From Smittia aterrima (taxonomy: Eukaryota > Arthropoda > Insecta > Diptera > Chironomidae), in NCBI GenBank assembly GCA_033063855.1, contig CP093829.1:22165537-22229536 (forward strand): a stretch of DNA of 64,000 nucleotides, read 5' to 3'. Of this stretch, positions 24,521 to 34,941 are shown piece after piece (position 1 is the first letter of the stretch; each line of letters starts with the position of its first letter). The notes beneath the pieces are model-generated. The model was not told the origin of the DNA, searched no databases, and saw nothing but the letters and a program-made list of their open reading frames with translations. The translations under genes were made by a program, and so were the position numbers.

Positions 24521-26658
24521 TGAAGTTGGAGCTGCAGCAAGAAACCTCAAAGTGGAGAAGAAAAGAGTTCGTGAGAGCGTAAGACGTAAGTGGGGGATTT
24601 GCTGAACGTGAGCAAGTTCAAGCCATCATATGCGATTGTTTAACATTTCTCCGAGCAATTTTCTTCTTCGCCAACTTTTGCTTTTAGTTTTTTTCGGGGA
24701 AGGAAATGCAATCAAAATCGATAAGTGCGGCGATTAATTCGTAACAATCGAATTCAATTGGACTTCATTAGTTTCATCATTTGATTCATGATGATTTGGA
24801 CTTTGTTATTAGCTAAGTCTCTTCAGTAGAATGCGAAGAGCTCTTTCCCCGGAATCATTCTCTTCCGAGACCATTATCACCTTCCTTTCTTTTCTTATTT
24901 CATCGTAAGCACTTTTTTCTCGTGTGGTCTAAATTGGTTAGCGGTTCGCAATAAAAATGAATTGTTCGTTACATAAAAATTAATTTGAGTGGCAAAAAGT
25001 GATATTAATGTTTGTAGCGTCGTCGTTGTCGTGTCAGTGACATTCGATTAATTGAATCATTTTCTCTTCTCGCCGAGTGAACTCATGAAATGCGTGTCAT
25101 TATCGAATCATTAATTACTTAAGAGCAGTCGAGAGTTGTTAGTGATGCTGAGCGATGTGATTTGAAATTCAATGCAGCAAATCGTGTCGCCAAACCGAAT
25201 TCTTTGTCATTTTTAATGTCAGACGATTCTTGTTCTCGTTATGTAACACGTTCAATTTCAAGTACGTGCTCGCTCTACTGAGAATTCTCTTAACTTTCCA
25301 AAATATAACAAAAAAAAATTAAAATAATCTCGACTCTATTCCCAACCGCACCGTTCTCCGTCAACCTCCACTGACCTTTGCGATTAATCTTACTCGAAAG
25401 AAAGTAAAACTAAAACCTTCGGGATGACCTTAAACGATGCAACATTAAAGAAAGTCCCATCGTCTTCAGAAAGGGGAGAGAAAAAAAGGTTTATTAAGTC
25501 TCGAAGAGGATTCGATTCAACCCCTTTCTCATTTGACTCTCGTAAGATGAATCGCTTGTTTATGCATCAGACGAGAATCACTGCACTCAATGTCGTGGAG
25601 GGATCGCTTCCTGATCCCTATCTACCTGTAACTCACTACCAGCATGAATAACTTAAAGATCTGTGGATTTTACGGTCACTCTCGCAGAACCAGTTTGACC
25701 AGTTTTCGCTTCTCATTGTCTTTTATATTAAAATCAAGATTTTCGATTGAAGAAAAGTGTCCGAGAGCAACATTTTCACACAGGGCTGAAGGTTCTCATG
25801 GAAAGGGGTTGTCGAGGTCCTTTCGGCGATTGCAGTTGAACAAGCCGGGTGACCCTTTGAGCATAAAAAAGAACCGGTTATGGACAAAGACCAGCATTGT
25901 CGACACAAATGACATGATATGATAATTGTTTGGATGTGAGAAACATTCCTGAGCACTTCCATGGGAAAAGAAAAACTCAAATTACAGTTTCATCGTTCTA
26001 GATGAAGTTTCTAGCTAAATATTGACTCTTGAGTGCTCCTTGGTGGCTCGGAAATAATCACAATTTGTTGAATGTCCATTCTGTTTCATAAAGAGAACGA
26101 CAACAATTTATCTCTCTCCTTTTTTGGGGAAGCTCCTAATTATTTGGAGAATCCAAACTTTCTCATTTCAGAAGAAAAAGAAGAAAAACCCGGAAACATT
26201 TCCCAGTCCAAACATCAAGTGTCCATTCATCTCACCTTAGGTCAGTCGTCTGCATTGTTTTTGTGATTCCCTTAACAGATGTCGTAACAAAATCCGCTCG
26301 TAGTGTTTCCATTTTTCGCAATTAAGTCTCATTGATGCTCGCTCGGATTTACTTCAACCCTTCTTTATTATCCTCATTTATTTTATTGCGATTACGTTTC
26401 TCGGCCCTTCTTCGAAGTTTGAGGATATTTTTGGGTCATCAACGAAACTGGTTTCTTCGTGGAAAAAGTTTTCTTTCGGCTGCAAAGAGGGTCATTTTTC
26501 TTGTGTACAAGGGAAAGGATTGCAGAAGCGACAGTAAATCAAACAAAAAGATTTAAATAAGAAAAGTGGACTGGCTAGTTTTACGTTTCATTCGAGGATG
26601 GGTTGACATCGTGAGAAAGAAAAGAACGAGAGCATTTTAAGTTTCTATTTGGTTTCTG
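24521..26658. other. Intergenic DNA, no gene recognised
   Basis: Open frames at 25424-25651, 25644-25922 and 26332-26556 do not resemble known proteins and lack consistent start or splice context. Nothing else stands out. Confidence 0.5.
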
Positions 26659-26664
26659 TTTATT
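26659..26664 (-). terminator. Poly(A) signal of the acidic secreted gene
   Basis: AATAAA on the minus strand about 45 bp after the stop at 26710. Confidence 0.6.
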
Positions 26665-26709
26665 GTTCGACTATTCTAGACAAACTAAAAATGCTTGAGG
26701 GCAGCTGCC

Positions 26710-29338
26710 TTAGTGATTCAAATCCCAGTAATGCTCGCCGAAGCCACCGTCCTTGTCTGCCCATCTGACCTGCAAGAAACAAAGAAAAAAAAGAATTTTT
26801 ATTTAAACTTTAAACTTTCAACTGACAGTGAACATTTTTTTTACTTTTTTCTGAAACATTCCCGGGTGTCTGTTTAGACGCTCGTGATGCTCTACGTAAT
26901 GATTATCATTACCAGACCTGCCACCCGCCATGTGATTGCCATTACCCAAATGGTTAAAATATCTAACAAAGGAAGATTGTGAGATAGAGAAGGAGAAGAG
27001 AAAGATTTGATAGATTTTAATTAATCTCATTAGGAATGTGAGAGAGAGATTAAGGAAAATGTTTTAATGTGAAAGTGATTATTAGAATGAAATGAAATGA
27101 CCAAAGCCAAGAAGGAAATGAAAAGCTTTAAAGCTCAGACTCTTACTTTCCCCTGATGCCGATTCTTTTTATGATCGTGGTTTTGTCTCTCGTAGCGCTC
27201 TTCCCATCCTTTTGGCGTTTCACTAATGTGACCAAATTCAATTTCTAGGGGCGAGTTTTTCTCGAGATACAAATCCCTAAGATTGGATGAGTAAGATGAG
27301 ATTTTAATGAGAATGAAATGGATCGTCGGATGATGCGAGATGAGTGAGATGAAATTTGATAATTTTATTGAATTGCTGTGCTTAACTTACTGGAAATATT
27401 TCAACTCATTAGAGCCAGCATCTGAACTTTGAGGATTCCCTTTGTTGTCTTCCTGACTTTTGACTTCGCTCTTCGGCTTTTCGGAAACAACTTTCTTTGG
27501 ATATTGCGTGTGGTTTATTTTTCCCGACACGACTTTCGTTATTTTTCTCATTGGCGGCTTCTGTGTCGATGACTTTAACGGCGTCGTTACTTCTTCTTTG
27601 ATTTCGTGATAGAATTTAATTCTCTGTGGAACTGCAACGGTCTCACTCGACTCGTAGCTTCCGCTTTCATCATCTTCGCCGTTTTGTCCATATCCGTACT
27701 TTGCCCAAGCTCTGTCGAATTCGTTGTCTTCTCCACTTCGACTGCGAATGTGATCGTCATAGGAAAATCTATATTTTGGTTTTTCCGACCTCTCTGTCGA
27801 TTCTTCTTCTTCTCCTTCTTCGTCATCCTCATCATCATCGCCCTCTTCTTCATCATTTTCCTCTTCAGTTTCTTTTCTTTTCACGTTTCTTGCTGGCGAT
27901 TCTCCATCGTAACGATCGTTCTTTGCTCCATCATCTCCTTCTTCTCCTTCAGAGCTTTCTTCATCGTAATCTTCATCATCTCCTTCTTCTCCCTCTTCCT
28001 CTTCATCGCCTTCTTCTTCTTCGTCTTCTTCTTCTGGTTGATTTTTCGCTTGAGGTTTTCCAGTTGTTGGCTGAGATGATTCATTTTTACCTCTTGACAC
28101 TGGAGCTTCTTGAGGTCGTGTCGTCGGCAATGGAGAAGAACTTTGTGGAGGAGGTCTGCTGTAAACGATTGGAGGAGGAAGTTCCTTCGACGATGGTTCG
28201 TCACCTGGTGGATGAATGATGGTATGGCCTCCATAAATAACATTCGGTGGATAAAGATGATTGCGATATGAAGGGTAATGAACTTCACTTTGATACAAAA
28301 AGTTACCTAAATGATCATTTACGATCACTGGCTGAACGAATTTCTGATCCCGGAAACTACTCGTAAATATTTTCGGTTGAAGTGGCGGCGCTTGGACAAC
28401 ATTTTCATCAATCGCTTCACTAGCTGCGCGACGCTGTTGCGAGTACACTGGTGGCTCTGTGTAAGTTTCGCCGTGAATGATTCCGTAATGATATTTGCCA
28501 AGATTGTCGAACCAATCGGTCTCTGGGATTGTCGTCGGATTCGGTGGCAACTTTTCGAGTTTGATTCTGTGTTTCTGGACTTGATGAGGTCCATGTCCTA
28601 AATTTGTCCTAGGCGGATTCTTTTTAAGTCCCTGAGTTGATGTGTGAAGAGGTTGAATCGGGTTAGGTCCAGCGCTTTTTCCGTTCAAACGATCGAAGTG
28701 TGTGACTAAACTGTATGAACTTGGATTCTCTTCATTGTAATTTCTCGGAATTCGTTTTATTTGCTTTGATTTCGAGGGAGTTTCCGTTGTTGTTAGAAGA
28801 ATTTTTTCGTTTTTCTTGACACTTAGGGTCGTCGCGTGTACAGGCTCAATCGAAATTGAAGTATCGACTTGACTCGGTCTAAACTTCTTTTTGTTCGTAC
28901 TCTTACCTTCTGATATTTTTCGAGTTGACGGTCCAGCCCTTGGAGCTCGATTAACTTTTGTAATTTGCGGGTTTGCGTGTTTAATCTCAGATTTCTTTGC
29001 GACACTCACGAAAGGTTTCGTTACAGCATTTCTCGATTTAATTGGAATTGGCGTCGTTGTTGAAAAGTTAGCTCTTGAGATGCTTCTCGATGTAAACTCT
29101 TTTATAATCTGCACATCTTTTGGAATCGGATCAACTGGCACAATTATTCTCTCATGAGTTTGAGGAAAGTTCGGTAACACTTGAATTGGAATAATTCTTG
29201 TAGACAAATGAACACTCGATGCTAATTGAAGAAGTGAGCATAAAGCTAGGAAAGTTATCTTAAAGAGAAATTCAAATTAATTCACTTGACGCTTGGAAAA
29301 TATTTGAGAGCTCAAACCTTTTGCGATTTGAAAAACAT
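26710..29338 (-). CDS. Large secreted acidic protein of unknown function, alternatively spliced
   Basis: Not recognised as a named gene. Exon 1 (29338-29318) and exon 2 (29258-27391) join in phase 0 and give a signal peptide (MFFKSQKITFLALCSLLQLA, then SS). A long basic Lys/Arg/Pro/Thr-rich region follows, then a Tyr/Pro-rich stretch (SEVHYPSYRNHLYPPNVIYG), then an intensely acidic block rich in Glu, Asp and Gly (coding about 28035-27785). Exon 2 ends in phase 2. Two further exons, 27276-27147 and 26962-26845, both enter in that phase and both leave in phase 0 for the last exon 26769-26710, which encodes VRWADKDGGFGEHYWDLNH and stop. They cannot be joined to each other in frame, so they appear mutually exclusive (692 or 688 aa). 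If the exon 2 donor is not used, translation stops two codons later (after KYFQ). Probably extracellular matrix or cuticle related, by inference only. Confidence 0.8.
26845..26962 (-). other. Mutually exclusive exon B of the acidic secreted gene
   Basis: 118 bp: one base, then 39 codons from YFNHLGNGNHMAGG to RHPGMFQKK. Acceptor TTGTTAG, donor GTAAAA. The end resembles exon A: an Glu-Arg-x-Asn word, a basic/His-rich run and a final Lys. This suggests the two exons arose by duplication. Confidence 0.65.
27147..27276 (-). other. Mutually exclusive exon A of the acidic secreted gene
   Basis: 130 bp: one base finishing the Gln codon left by exon 2, then 43 codons from DLYLEKNSPLEIEFG to NRHQGK. 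Acceptor CTTAG, donor GTAAGA. Entry and exit phases are identical to those of the exon at 26962-26845. Confidence 0.7.
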
Positions 29339-29370
29339 TTTCAAACCATTTGACTCGACTTCAATCTCGA

Positions 29371-29408
29371 AACTGATTGATTTGATTGACTAGCTCAATA
29401 GTTTTATA
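29371..29408 (-). promoter_or_regulatory. Core promoter of the acidic secreted gene (TATA plus initiator)
   Basis: Minus-strand TATAAAA (29408-29402) is followed at the proper spacing by a TCAGTT initiator (29376-29371). The implied start near 29374 gives a 35-base leader before the ATG at 29338. Confidence 0.65.
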
Positions 29409-29734
29409 AAGAGCCGTGGGCTGGAAAAACCGAAAGCCCCTTCGGTTAGTGTTGTAATCATAAAGTTTGATACCAATAAACTTCTTAACTCGATTACGAC
29501 GGAACGACGGAGATCATTTTCGTATTGTCGACGACGGCAACTAATATCCCCCACAATTGAATAACAAGCCATTCAGCATAGACTCGAATTATCTCTGGTC
29601 AGTTTCAATTATCTGTGATTCTTTCTCGATAACTTTTCTCTTTCAAGAGCCAACAAAGCGTGAAGCGTCTTGCTCTTACTTTTATTTTGCTCACCGACTG
29701 GAACATTTGATGCTTTGATGCTGTCGGAAATTTC

Positions 29735-29771
29735 TATAAAGATTAGCTTGAGTTGAGACATTCCGATCAGA
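29735..29771 (+). promoter_or_regulatory. Core promoter of the small secreted gene (TATA plus initiator)
   Basis: TATAAAG at 29735-29741 and a TCAGAG initiator-like word at 29767-29772 (A at 29769), 34 bp apart. The ATG is 30 bp further downstream. Confidence 0.6.
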
Positions 29772-29798
29772 GTGATTTTGCAAGAGAGCTAAGCAGCA

Positions 29799-30172
29799 AT
29801 GTCGAAAATTCTCAAAATCGTAGGAATTGTTTTGATGTGCCAGATTTTTGTGGAGTGTGAAAAGGAATATTATTGTAAGCTTCCGAATTCCTGTTAACGA
29901 TGAATTTCAAAGTAAATTTCTTTGCAGCACCCGACGAGACTGTTCATCAGAATCTAAGGAATGTCGAGCCAGTTAGTTACGTTCAACAGTTCAAAACAAT
30001 GAGTGGCACTTACTTGCTGCCGTATAAAAGCATAAGTGACGATGACGAGACTCTTCGATTAGCAAAGAGCGCGAGAAGTACGGGACCAGTTCACACTTAC
30101 GTGAAGACAGATAAGAATGCGAACTTCAAATGGGGAGTTCGACATTTTGTTGGGAAGAAGTACACGAAGTAA
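29799..30172 (+). CDS. Small secreted protein, function unknown
   Basis: Two exons, 29799-29874 and 29928-30172, joined in phase (TAT T / CA CCC), give 106 residues. The N-terminus is a signal peptide (MSKILKIVGIVLMCQIFVEC). The mature part begins EKEYYSPDETVHQNL and ends with a basic, aromatic stretch (ANFKWGVRHFVGKKYTK). There are no cysteines in the mature chain and no membrane segment. I do not recognise a named family. The gene has a TATA/initiator promoter and two AATAAA signals about 215 and 225 bp after the stop. It is divergent from the acidic secreted gene, with about 360 bp between the two inferred start sites; the two might share control. Confidence 0.8.
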
Positions 30173-30386
30173 AAGAAGTCCGTTGAGAAACGGTTACTGA
30201 TTCAACTGAAAAATTAGATTGAACTGAATGAATGACCAGCAATCAACCCTTTTGCATCTCAAGAAAATCTTTAAGCCACACGCACCAATGACAATTAAGA
30301 AAGGGTTGAGATCAAGGTTTGTTCAAGACACATTAAAGAAGGGTGGAGTCATTGCCCTTATGTACAAAGTTTAGTGTCAACGTTGA

Positions 30387-30403
30387 AATAAAAGAAAAAT
30401 AAA
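30387..30403 (+). terminator. Two AATAAA poly(A) signals of the small secreted gene
   Basis: AATAAA at 30387-30392 and again at 30398-30403, downstream of the stop at 30172. Confidence 0.6.
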
Positions 30404-31222
30404 TTTTGACCTCTGTGATCTGAGATCTTCAATGAAAAGTCCGTTGGTTTCCTTCATTCACTCGCCAGATGCAAATTTCAAACTCTTTAAACTTTAAATG
30501 TCCACAGAAAACTGGTTTACAGAAAACTCAACGACAATTTGAATTCGTTTTCAAGAAAATCTTCTTCAGTTGTTCTTAGACTTTGAGTTGTTGAAGATCC
30601 TTTGAACGTTCATCATTTGTGAGTGCAATAAAATGTGAGTTGAAAAGTTATAAGCTTTCTCGTTTAAATCTCTTTAATCTCTAAGCGGATAAAGAGATTT
30701 TCCTGAAAAATCAAGGAAACCCAACAAAAGAACTTTTCTTTAAATATTTCTTTTAATTTGAATCCAGTGATGGGATGGAAATCAAAAGAAAATTATTTAT
30801 TCGAGGGAAAGTTTCGTTTAATTGAGTCGTGCGGGAGTTTTTTTTTTGGCTAAAATTCTCATTTCAATTTTTAACATTTTTTTTTTGTAACATTTTTTTT
30901 CGTAATCAAAACTATCAAAGGTTTCAATCAACAAATATTTTTTTTTCATCTCTCAATCGTGGAAATATTTTCGGTTCGTTCATGGATCACCAAAAATATT
31001 TTCGCAATTGATTGTAAAGGGAATTTCGCGCTGGTAATCACTTCAGTTGCTTCACAAAATATAAAAGTTTTGAAATGGCGATTAGTCGACTCTTCGAATC
31101 GCATTTCAATCGATTCGATTGGACTGCGCAGTTCAATGCCATTCGAAGTGTCAAATCGAATCAAATGTTTTCTAAAGAAATCAAAAAAGTTTTAAAAGGT
31201 TTATCACTGATAACGTTCCAGT
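30404..31222. other. Intergenic DNA, no gene seen
   Basis: T-rich and A-rich runs; short overlapping open frames on both strands without recognisable content. Probably contains the 3' UTR of Arr2 at its right edge. Confidence 0.5.
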
Positions 31223-32811
31223 TTATTCTGGTTCGTTCATTCTGAGTCTTGCAAAGTCCTCGAAAACAATGTTATCGTCATCATCAGCATAGTGAGTGTT
31301 CTCATAACGATGACGTTCGATCGATTTCATTTTCTTCATGGCATTAACACGCTCACGTTCGACTGTTCCTGTAATTGAATTAGACTGATGAGATTGTTCG
31401 GAGCTTTGTGTAGGTTAAGCGAATTACCGGGCGCTGGGTTCATCAGCTTGAAGGGCACGTCAGTTTGCAATTCTCCGCCGAGAGTTCCGCAGTTAAGCTT
31501 CACTCGCAATGAATAAGAAATCACGATACCCATTGACTCAGCAGTCGTTTTTCCCTCGCTGCCCATTGTCGATGAAGCCAGATTAACGTCATCTTCCTTC
31601 AAGTGTCCATCAAGCGCAATGCCTAATAAGATTAAATCATAATTTTCTGTTCTCAAGAAGGATTTATCATTAATTAACCTCGACGATCCTTGTTAGAGCT
31701 TGCAAGGGGAACAAGCAAGAAAGTTTTCGAGAAACTTGCTCCGGGAGTAATTGGGCAACCTTCTCTTGTTTCCAAGCTTGCGACATGCTTGCTGAACTGA
31801 GCATTGACCATCGTGACCTCGCAATGTTGAACAACGAAGCTGTTTCAAAAGAATTTTTCATAATTTTCTATCGTCCAACTTCTTCTTTGATCTCTCTTAC
31901 CATTTAATGCTCTTAACCGTCTTCCGAGAATTGTTGGTGATGACAATGTTGGCATTGATTTTCTCGCCATGATAATAAATCTCACGATCCAACGTGCATT
32001 CCAAATTGATTTTGCCTTGAGAGAATGTGAATCCCTTGCTGACCAAAGATGATGGCAAACGACGACCTGAACGAACGACAAAGACTTAAAACTTTGAACT
32101 TTAAAAGATTGCAACAATTTTTTACCTCTTGATGGTGGAGCGTATTGCAGTTTCTTGATTGTCAAACTGACAGTGCTTCGCTTATGCGTCTTGTCGTCCT
32201 CATTCTCTCCAACATAAACCTTGATGTAGTACTCAACTCCCAACGGTTTTCCTCCATCGTCTTCGCCAGCTTGCAAAGTCACAGACGACGGAGATTGTTG
32301 AGGGAAGTGGAACGTCAAGGGAAACGCGTTATTGCCAAGCTTCTTGATAAGTTTTTCTTGCATTGGTGTCATCTCCATCTGCGACGATGATGAGAATTGA
32401 TTGAGAAGTTCACTTCACTTGATTTTCTCACCTTCGCGTTAACCATGGGATAGATTTGCTCCTTGGAGAGACACAATTCCTTGCTGAACTTGACTCCCAT
32501 GACTTCATCTTCCTCACGACCGTAACGATAAACTGTCACGAGTTGCCCGTAAACGTTTCGTTGTCTCATGTACTCCTCATCGAGAACGACAACTCCATCA
32601 ACAGGATCGCAGTAATCACTGAAGTTTTGTAAATTGTAATCCTCTTCAAACTCTTCCGGTCGCATCCACGAAAGTGGCTAATCTCGAATTTCGTGAAAGC
32701 GACTGTTTATGTTATTTCTCACCCGTGATCGATAAAGTCACGTTTGCCCAAGTAAACGGTAATCTTTCCATTCGGAGTTTGTTTTTTAAAAACTTTCACT
32801 GCGACAACCAT
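31223..32811 (-). CDS. Arr2: Arrestin 2 (visual arrestin, phosrestin I)
   Basis: Visual arrestin that binds activated rhodopsin and ends the light response in photoreceptors. Seven exons: 32811-32723, 32618-32432, 32378-32126, 32066-31901, 31839-31679, 31622-31428, 31368-31223. All junction phases agree; the product is 398 aa, close to fly Arr2. Diagnostic segments include [102 protein letters not shown] and [20 protein letters not shown]. Arrestin N-lobe is about 1-180 and C-lobe about 185-355. MKKMKSIE puts a serine at residue 366, the position of the CaMKII site known in fly Arr2. The acidic tail [16 protein letters not shown] is kept. Introns are very short (53-104 bp). A TATA box and a P3-like site lie upstream, and Pex7 is divergent. 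Confidence 0.97.
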
Positions 32812-32967
32812 TTTAAATGATTTCAAGTTTCACGAAATGAAATTGAAATTTAAAAGAATTTTCTTATCGTTTAAATGAAAAATACTTTCATAAATCGTTT
32901 CAAAATTTCTGAGAGGAAATCTTGAGAGTTTAGTCTACAATTGCTTTAAGAAAACAACCAGAAGTGT

Positions 32968-33002
32968 ATTGAATTAAAACTTCTCCTTCCTTTCCTTTTA
33001 TA
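32968..33002 (-). promoter_or_regulatory. Arr2: Core promoter of Arr2 (TATA plus initiator)
   Basis: Minus-strand TATAAAAGG (33002-32994) with a TTCAAT initiator-like word 32 bp downstream (A near 32970). The predicted 5' UTR is about 160 bases. Confidence 0.65.
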
Positions 33003-33047
33003 CCTTCAACTGTTTTGCATTGCGAAGGCTTCCGATTCATCGATTCT

Positions 33048-33060
33048 CTAATTGGATAAG
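33048..33060 (-). promoter_or_regulatory. P3/RCSI-like photoreceptor homeodomain site
   Basis: CTAATTGGATAAG on the plus strand is one base from the P3/RCSI palindrome (TAATYNRATTA). That element is bound by paired-class homeodomain factors upstream of the TATA box in fly phototransduction genes. It lies about 80-90 bp upstream of the inferred Arr2 start, the usual place for RCSI. Confidence 0.55.
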
Positions 33061-33342
33061 ATTCGAACGTTTTGTCACAACTTTAATATAATTATGAGAA
33101 GTTCTTGTCACTGGGTGAGTCGAAGTAATGACGTCAATTCGCAGGAAATAAATCGATTACCTTAAATATAACTCAACCTTTGAAGAGATTTATTTGAAGT
33201 CGTAAACGTGATCGATGAAAATAATGAAACTTTGATTGTCAAGTTCACTGCCATGTGAGACTTTGAGGGTGCTAATCAATCATGGAATATCTTATGAGCT
33301 AATCTCAATTGATCCAATTTATTTTAATTGCAGATTTGGATA

Positions 33343-34368
33343 ATGCCAACGTATTTCACTGCTAATCGCCACGGCTACGCTGCGAAGTTCTCAAAATTCT
33401 CACCGGATAGACTTGTCGTGGCTACAAGTCAACTTTATGGATTGGCTGGCGCTGGAAGTTTATTTGTACTTGATCTCAATGAGGACGATGACAGCTTCGT
33501 TGAAACAAAAAGGTTTCACTGGAGTGACGGTCTCTTCGATGTTGTCTGCTCGGAGAAAGATCCGAATATTGTTATTTCAGTGTCTGGCGATGGAACGATG
33601 CAGCTTTGGAATTTGGAATCGATGAGCGATGAATCGCCGTTAACCAACTTGCCCCAAATCATTTATAAAGAACATCGAAAGGAGATTTACAGCATCGATT
33701 GGGTAAGCGTGCGAAGCGATAATTTTCTTTTGAGTGCAAGTTGGGACGGAACCGTCAAACTCTGGGATCCAAATTCAACAGCTTCACTTTGTTCTTACGC
33801 CGGACATTCGAAATTAGTTAACAACGCGATGTTTTCGCCTTTGATCCCAAACACTTTTGCTTCTGTTTCAGCTGACGGTTACTTAAAGATTTGGAATGTT
33901 TTTAATAAAGATCGACCGATTGCCAGTTTGAAATCTCACGATGGTGAAGTTTTAACTGTCGATTGGTGTAAGTTTGATCAAAATATTTTAGCGACAGGAT
34001 CGTGCGATGGTTTGATTCGAGGCTACGACATCAGACACTTTGGAGTTCCCATGTTTGAGTTGAAAGGCTGCGATTTTGCTGTCAGGAAGATTCAATTTTC
34101 ACCTTTTGACATCAGCACAATTGCTTCTGTTGGCTTTGATTGTTACACGAGGTTTGTTAAACGAAAAGTTTACAAAATGTTTTGATGTTAATTGAGATTT
34201 TTCTTTCTCAGAATTTGGGATTTCAACAAGACCAATGAACCACTCGAATCAATTAAACAACACACAGACTTCGCTTATGGCTTAGATTGGAATCCTTCAC
34301 GAAGGAATCAACTTGCTGATTGCGGATGGGACTCGCTTGTCAATGTCTTCAGCAGCAGTTTGACATAA
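33343..34368 (+). CDS. Pex7: Peroxin 7, PTS2 import receptor (WD40)
   Basis: Cytosolic WD40 receptor that carries PTS2-tagged enzymes to peroxisomes. Two exons, 33343-34151 and 34212-34368, joined as AG / A (Arg), give 321 residues, the normal length for the family. The N-terminus RHGYAAKFSKFSPDRLVVAT is the family signature, followed by about six WD repeats: FDVVCSEKDPNIVISVSGDG, LWNLES, YSIDWVSVRSDNFLLSASWD, VKLWDPN, FASVSADGYLKIWNV, VLTVDWCKFDQNILATGSCD, and the last repeat in exon 2 (AYGLDWNPSRRNQLADCGWD). The chosen ATG matches the family start; an intron may lie just upstream, since the sequence reads AATTGCAG 9 bp before it. It is divergent from Arr2 with 531 bp between start codons. 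Confidence 0.95.
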
Positions 34369-34463
34369 AATTAGTTCGATTGCATGAAGTTAGATAAATT
34401 AGTGGAATAATTGAAGTCAAAAATGCATGAAACTTTATGTGATTTGTTCTTAAGCATGTGATC

Positions 34464-34469
34464 AATAAA
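34464..34469 (+). terminator. Poly(A) signal of Pex7
   Basis: AATAAA about 95 bp after the Pex7 stop. Confidence 0.65.
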
Positions 34470-34935
34470 TTAATTTATTTTAGAATTAAAAATGTCTCGC
34501 TTTTTTAACATTTTTAAGCATCGCTGATCATCCCTCAGTTTTCTGTTGTTACGTCAAAATAAAAGTTAAATTAAATTATTTCGGGTTTGATCTGCTGCCA
34601 ACTTCAGAGTAAACTTTTTTGTCCGTTAATTGAAAATTTGAATTCATTCTGAGAGGGCCTTTGGACCGAGTCGTTGTTTTAACTTGGAGAGGTTTTCAAT
34701 TAGGCAGAGTTCAACTTAACAAATCGCCGCGAAAATTTATTAAACTCTTAAAATTAGTTAAATTAGAAGATAAGAAGTTACTCGTTCAATCTTAATCAAG
34801 TGTATTCTGGACGCTAGTCAACTTAACAACAAAAACAGCTCAGGTTAGTTAACATTTTCTTCAAATTATTTGCAAAACAAAAAACGATTCCAAACAAAAA
34901 CACAAATTTATTCAACAATGCGCCAAAAACAAAAC

Positions 34936-34941
34936 TTTATT
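34936..34941 (-). terminator. Poly(A) signal abutting the RPGR-like stop codon
   Basis: On the minus strand the TAA stop (34944-34942) is followed immediately by AATAAA. A second signal lies at 34907-34912. Confidence 0.55.

Noticed and set aside
27606..28219. Long hydrophobic plus-strand frames (157 and 197 codons)
   Set aside because: They are the complement of the Glu/Asp-rich block of the secreted acidic gene; Phe/Leu/His runs come from that composition.
32619..32722. Arr2 insertion between exon 1 and DYCDPVDG (frame [17 protein letters not shown])
   Set aside because: The stretch is open but lies before a good CAG acceptor; splicing there restores the normal arrestin sequence and phase.
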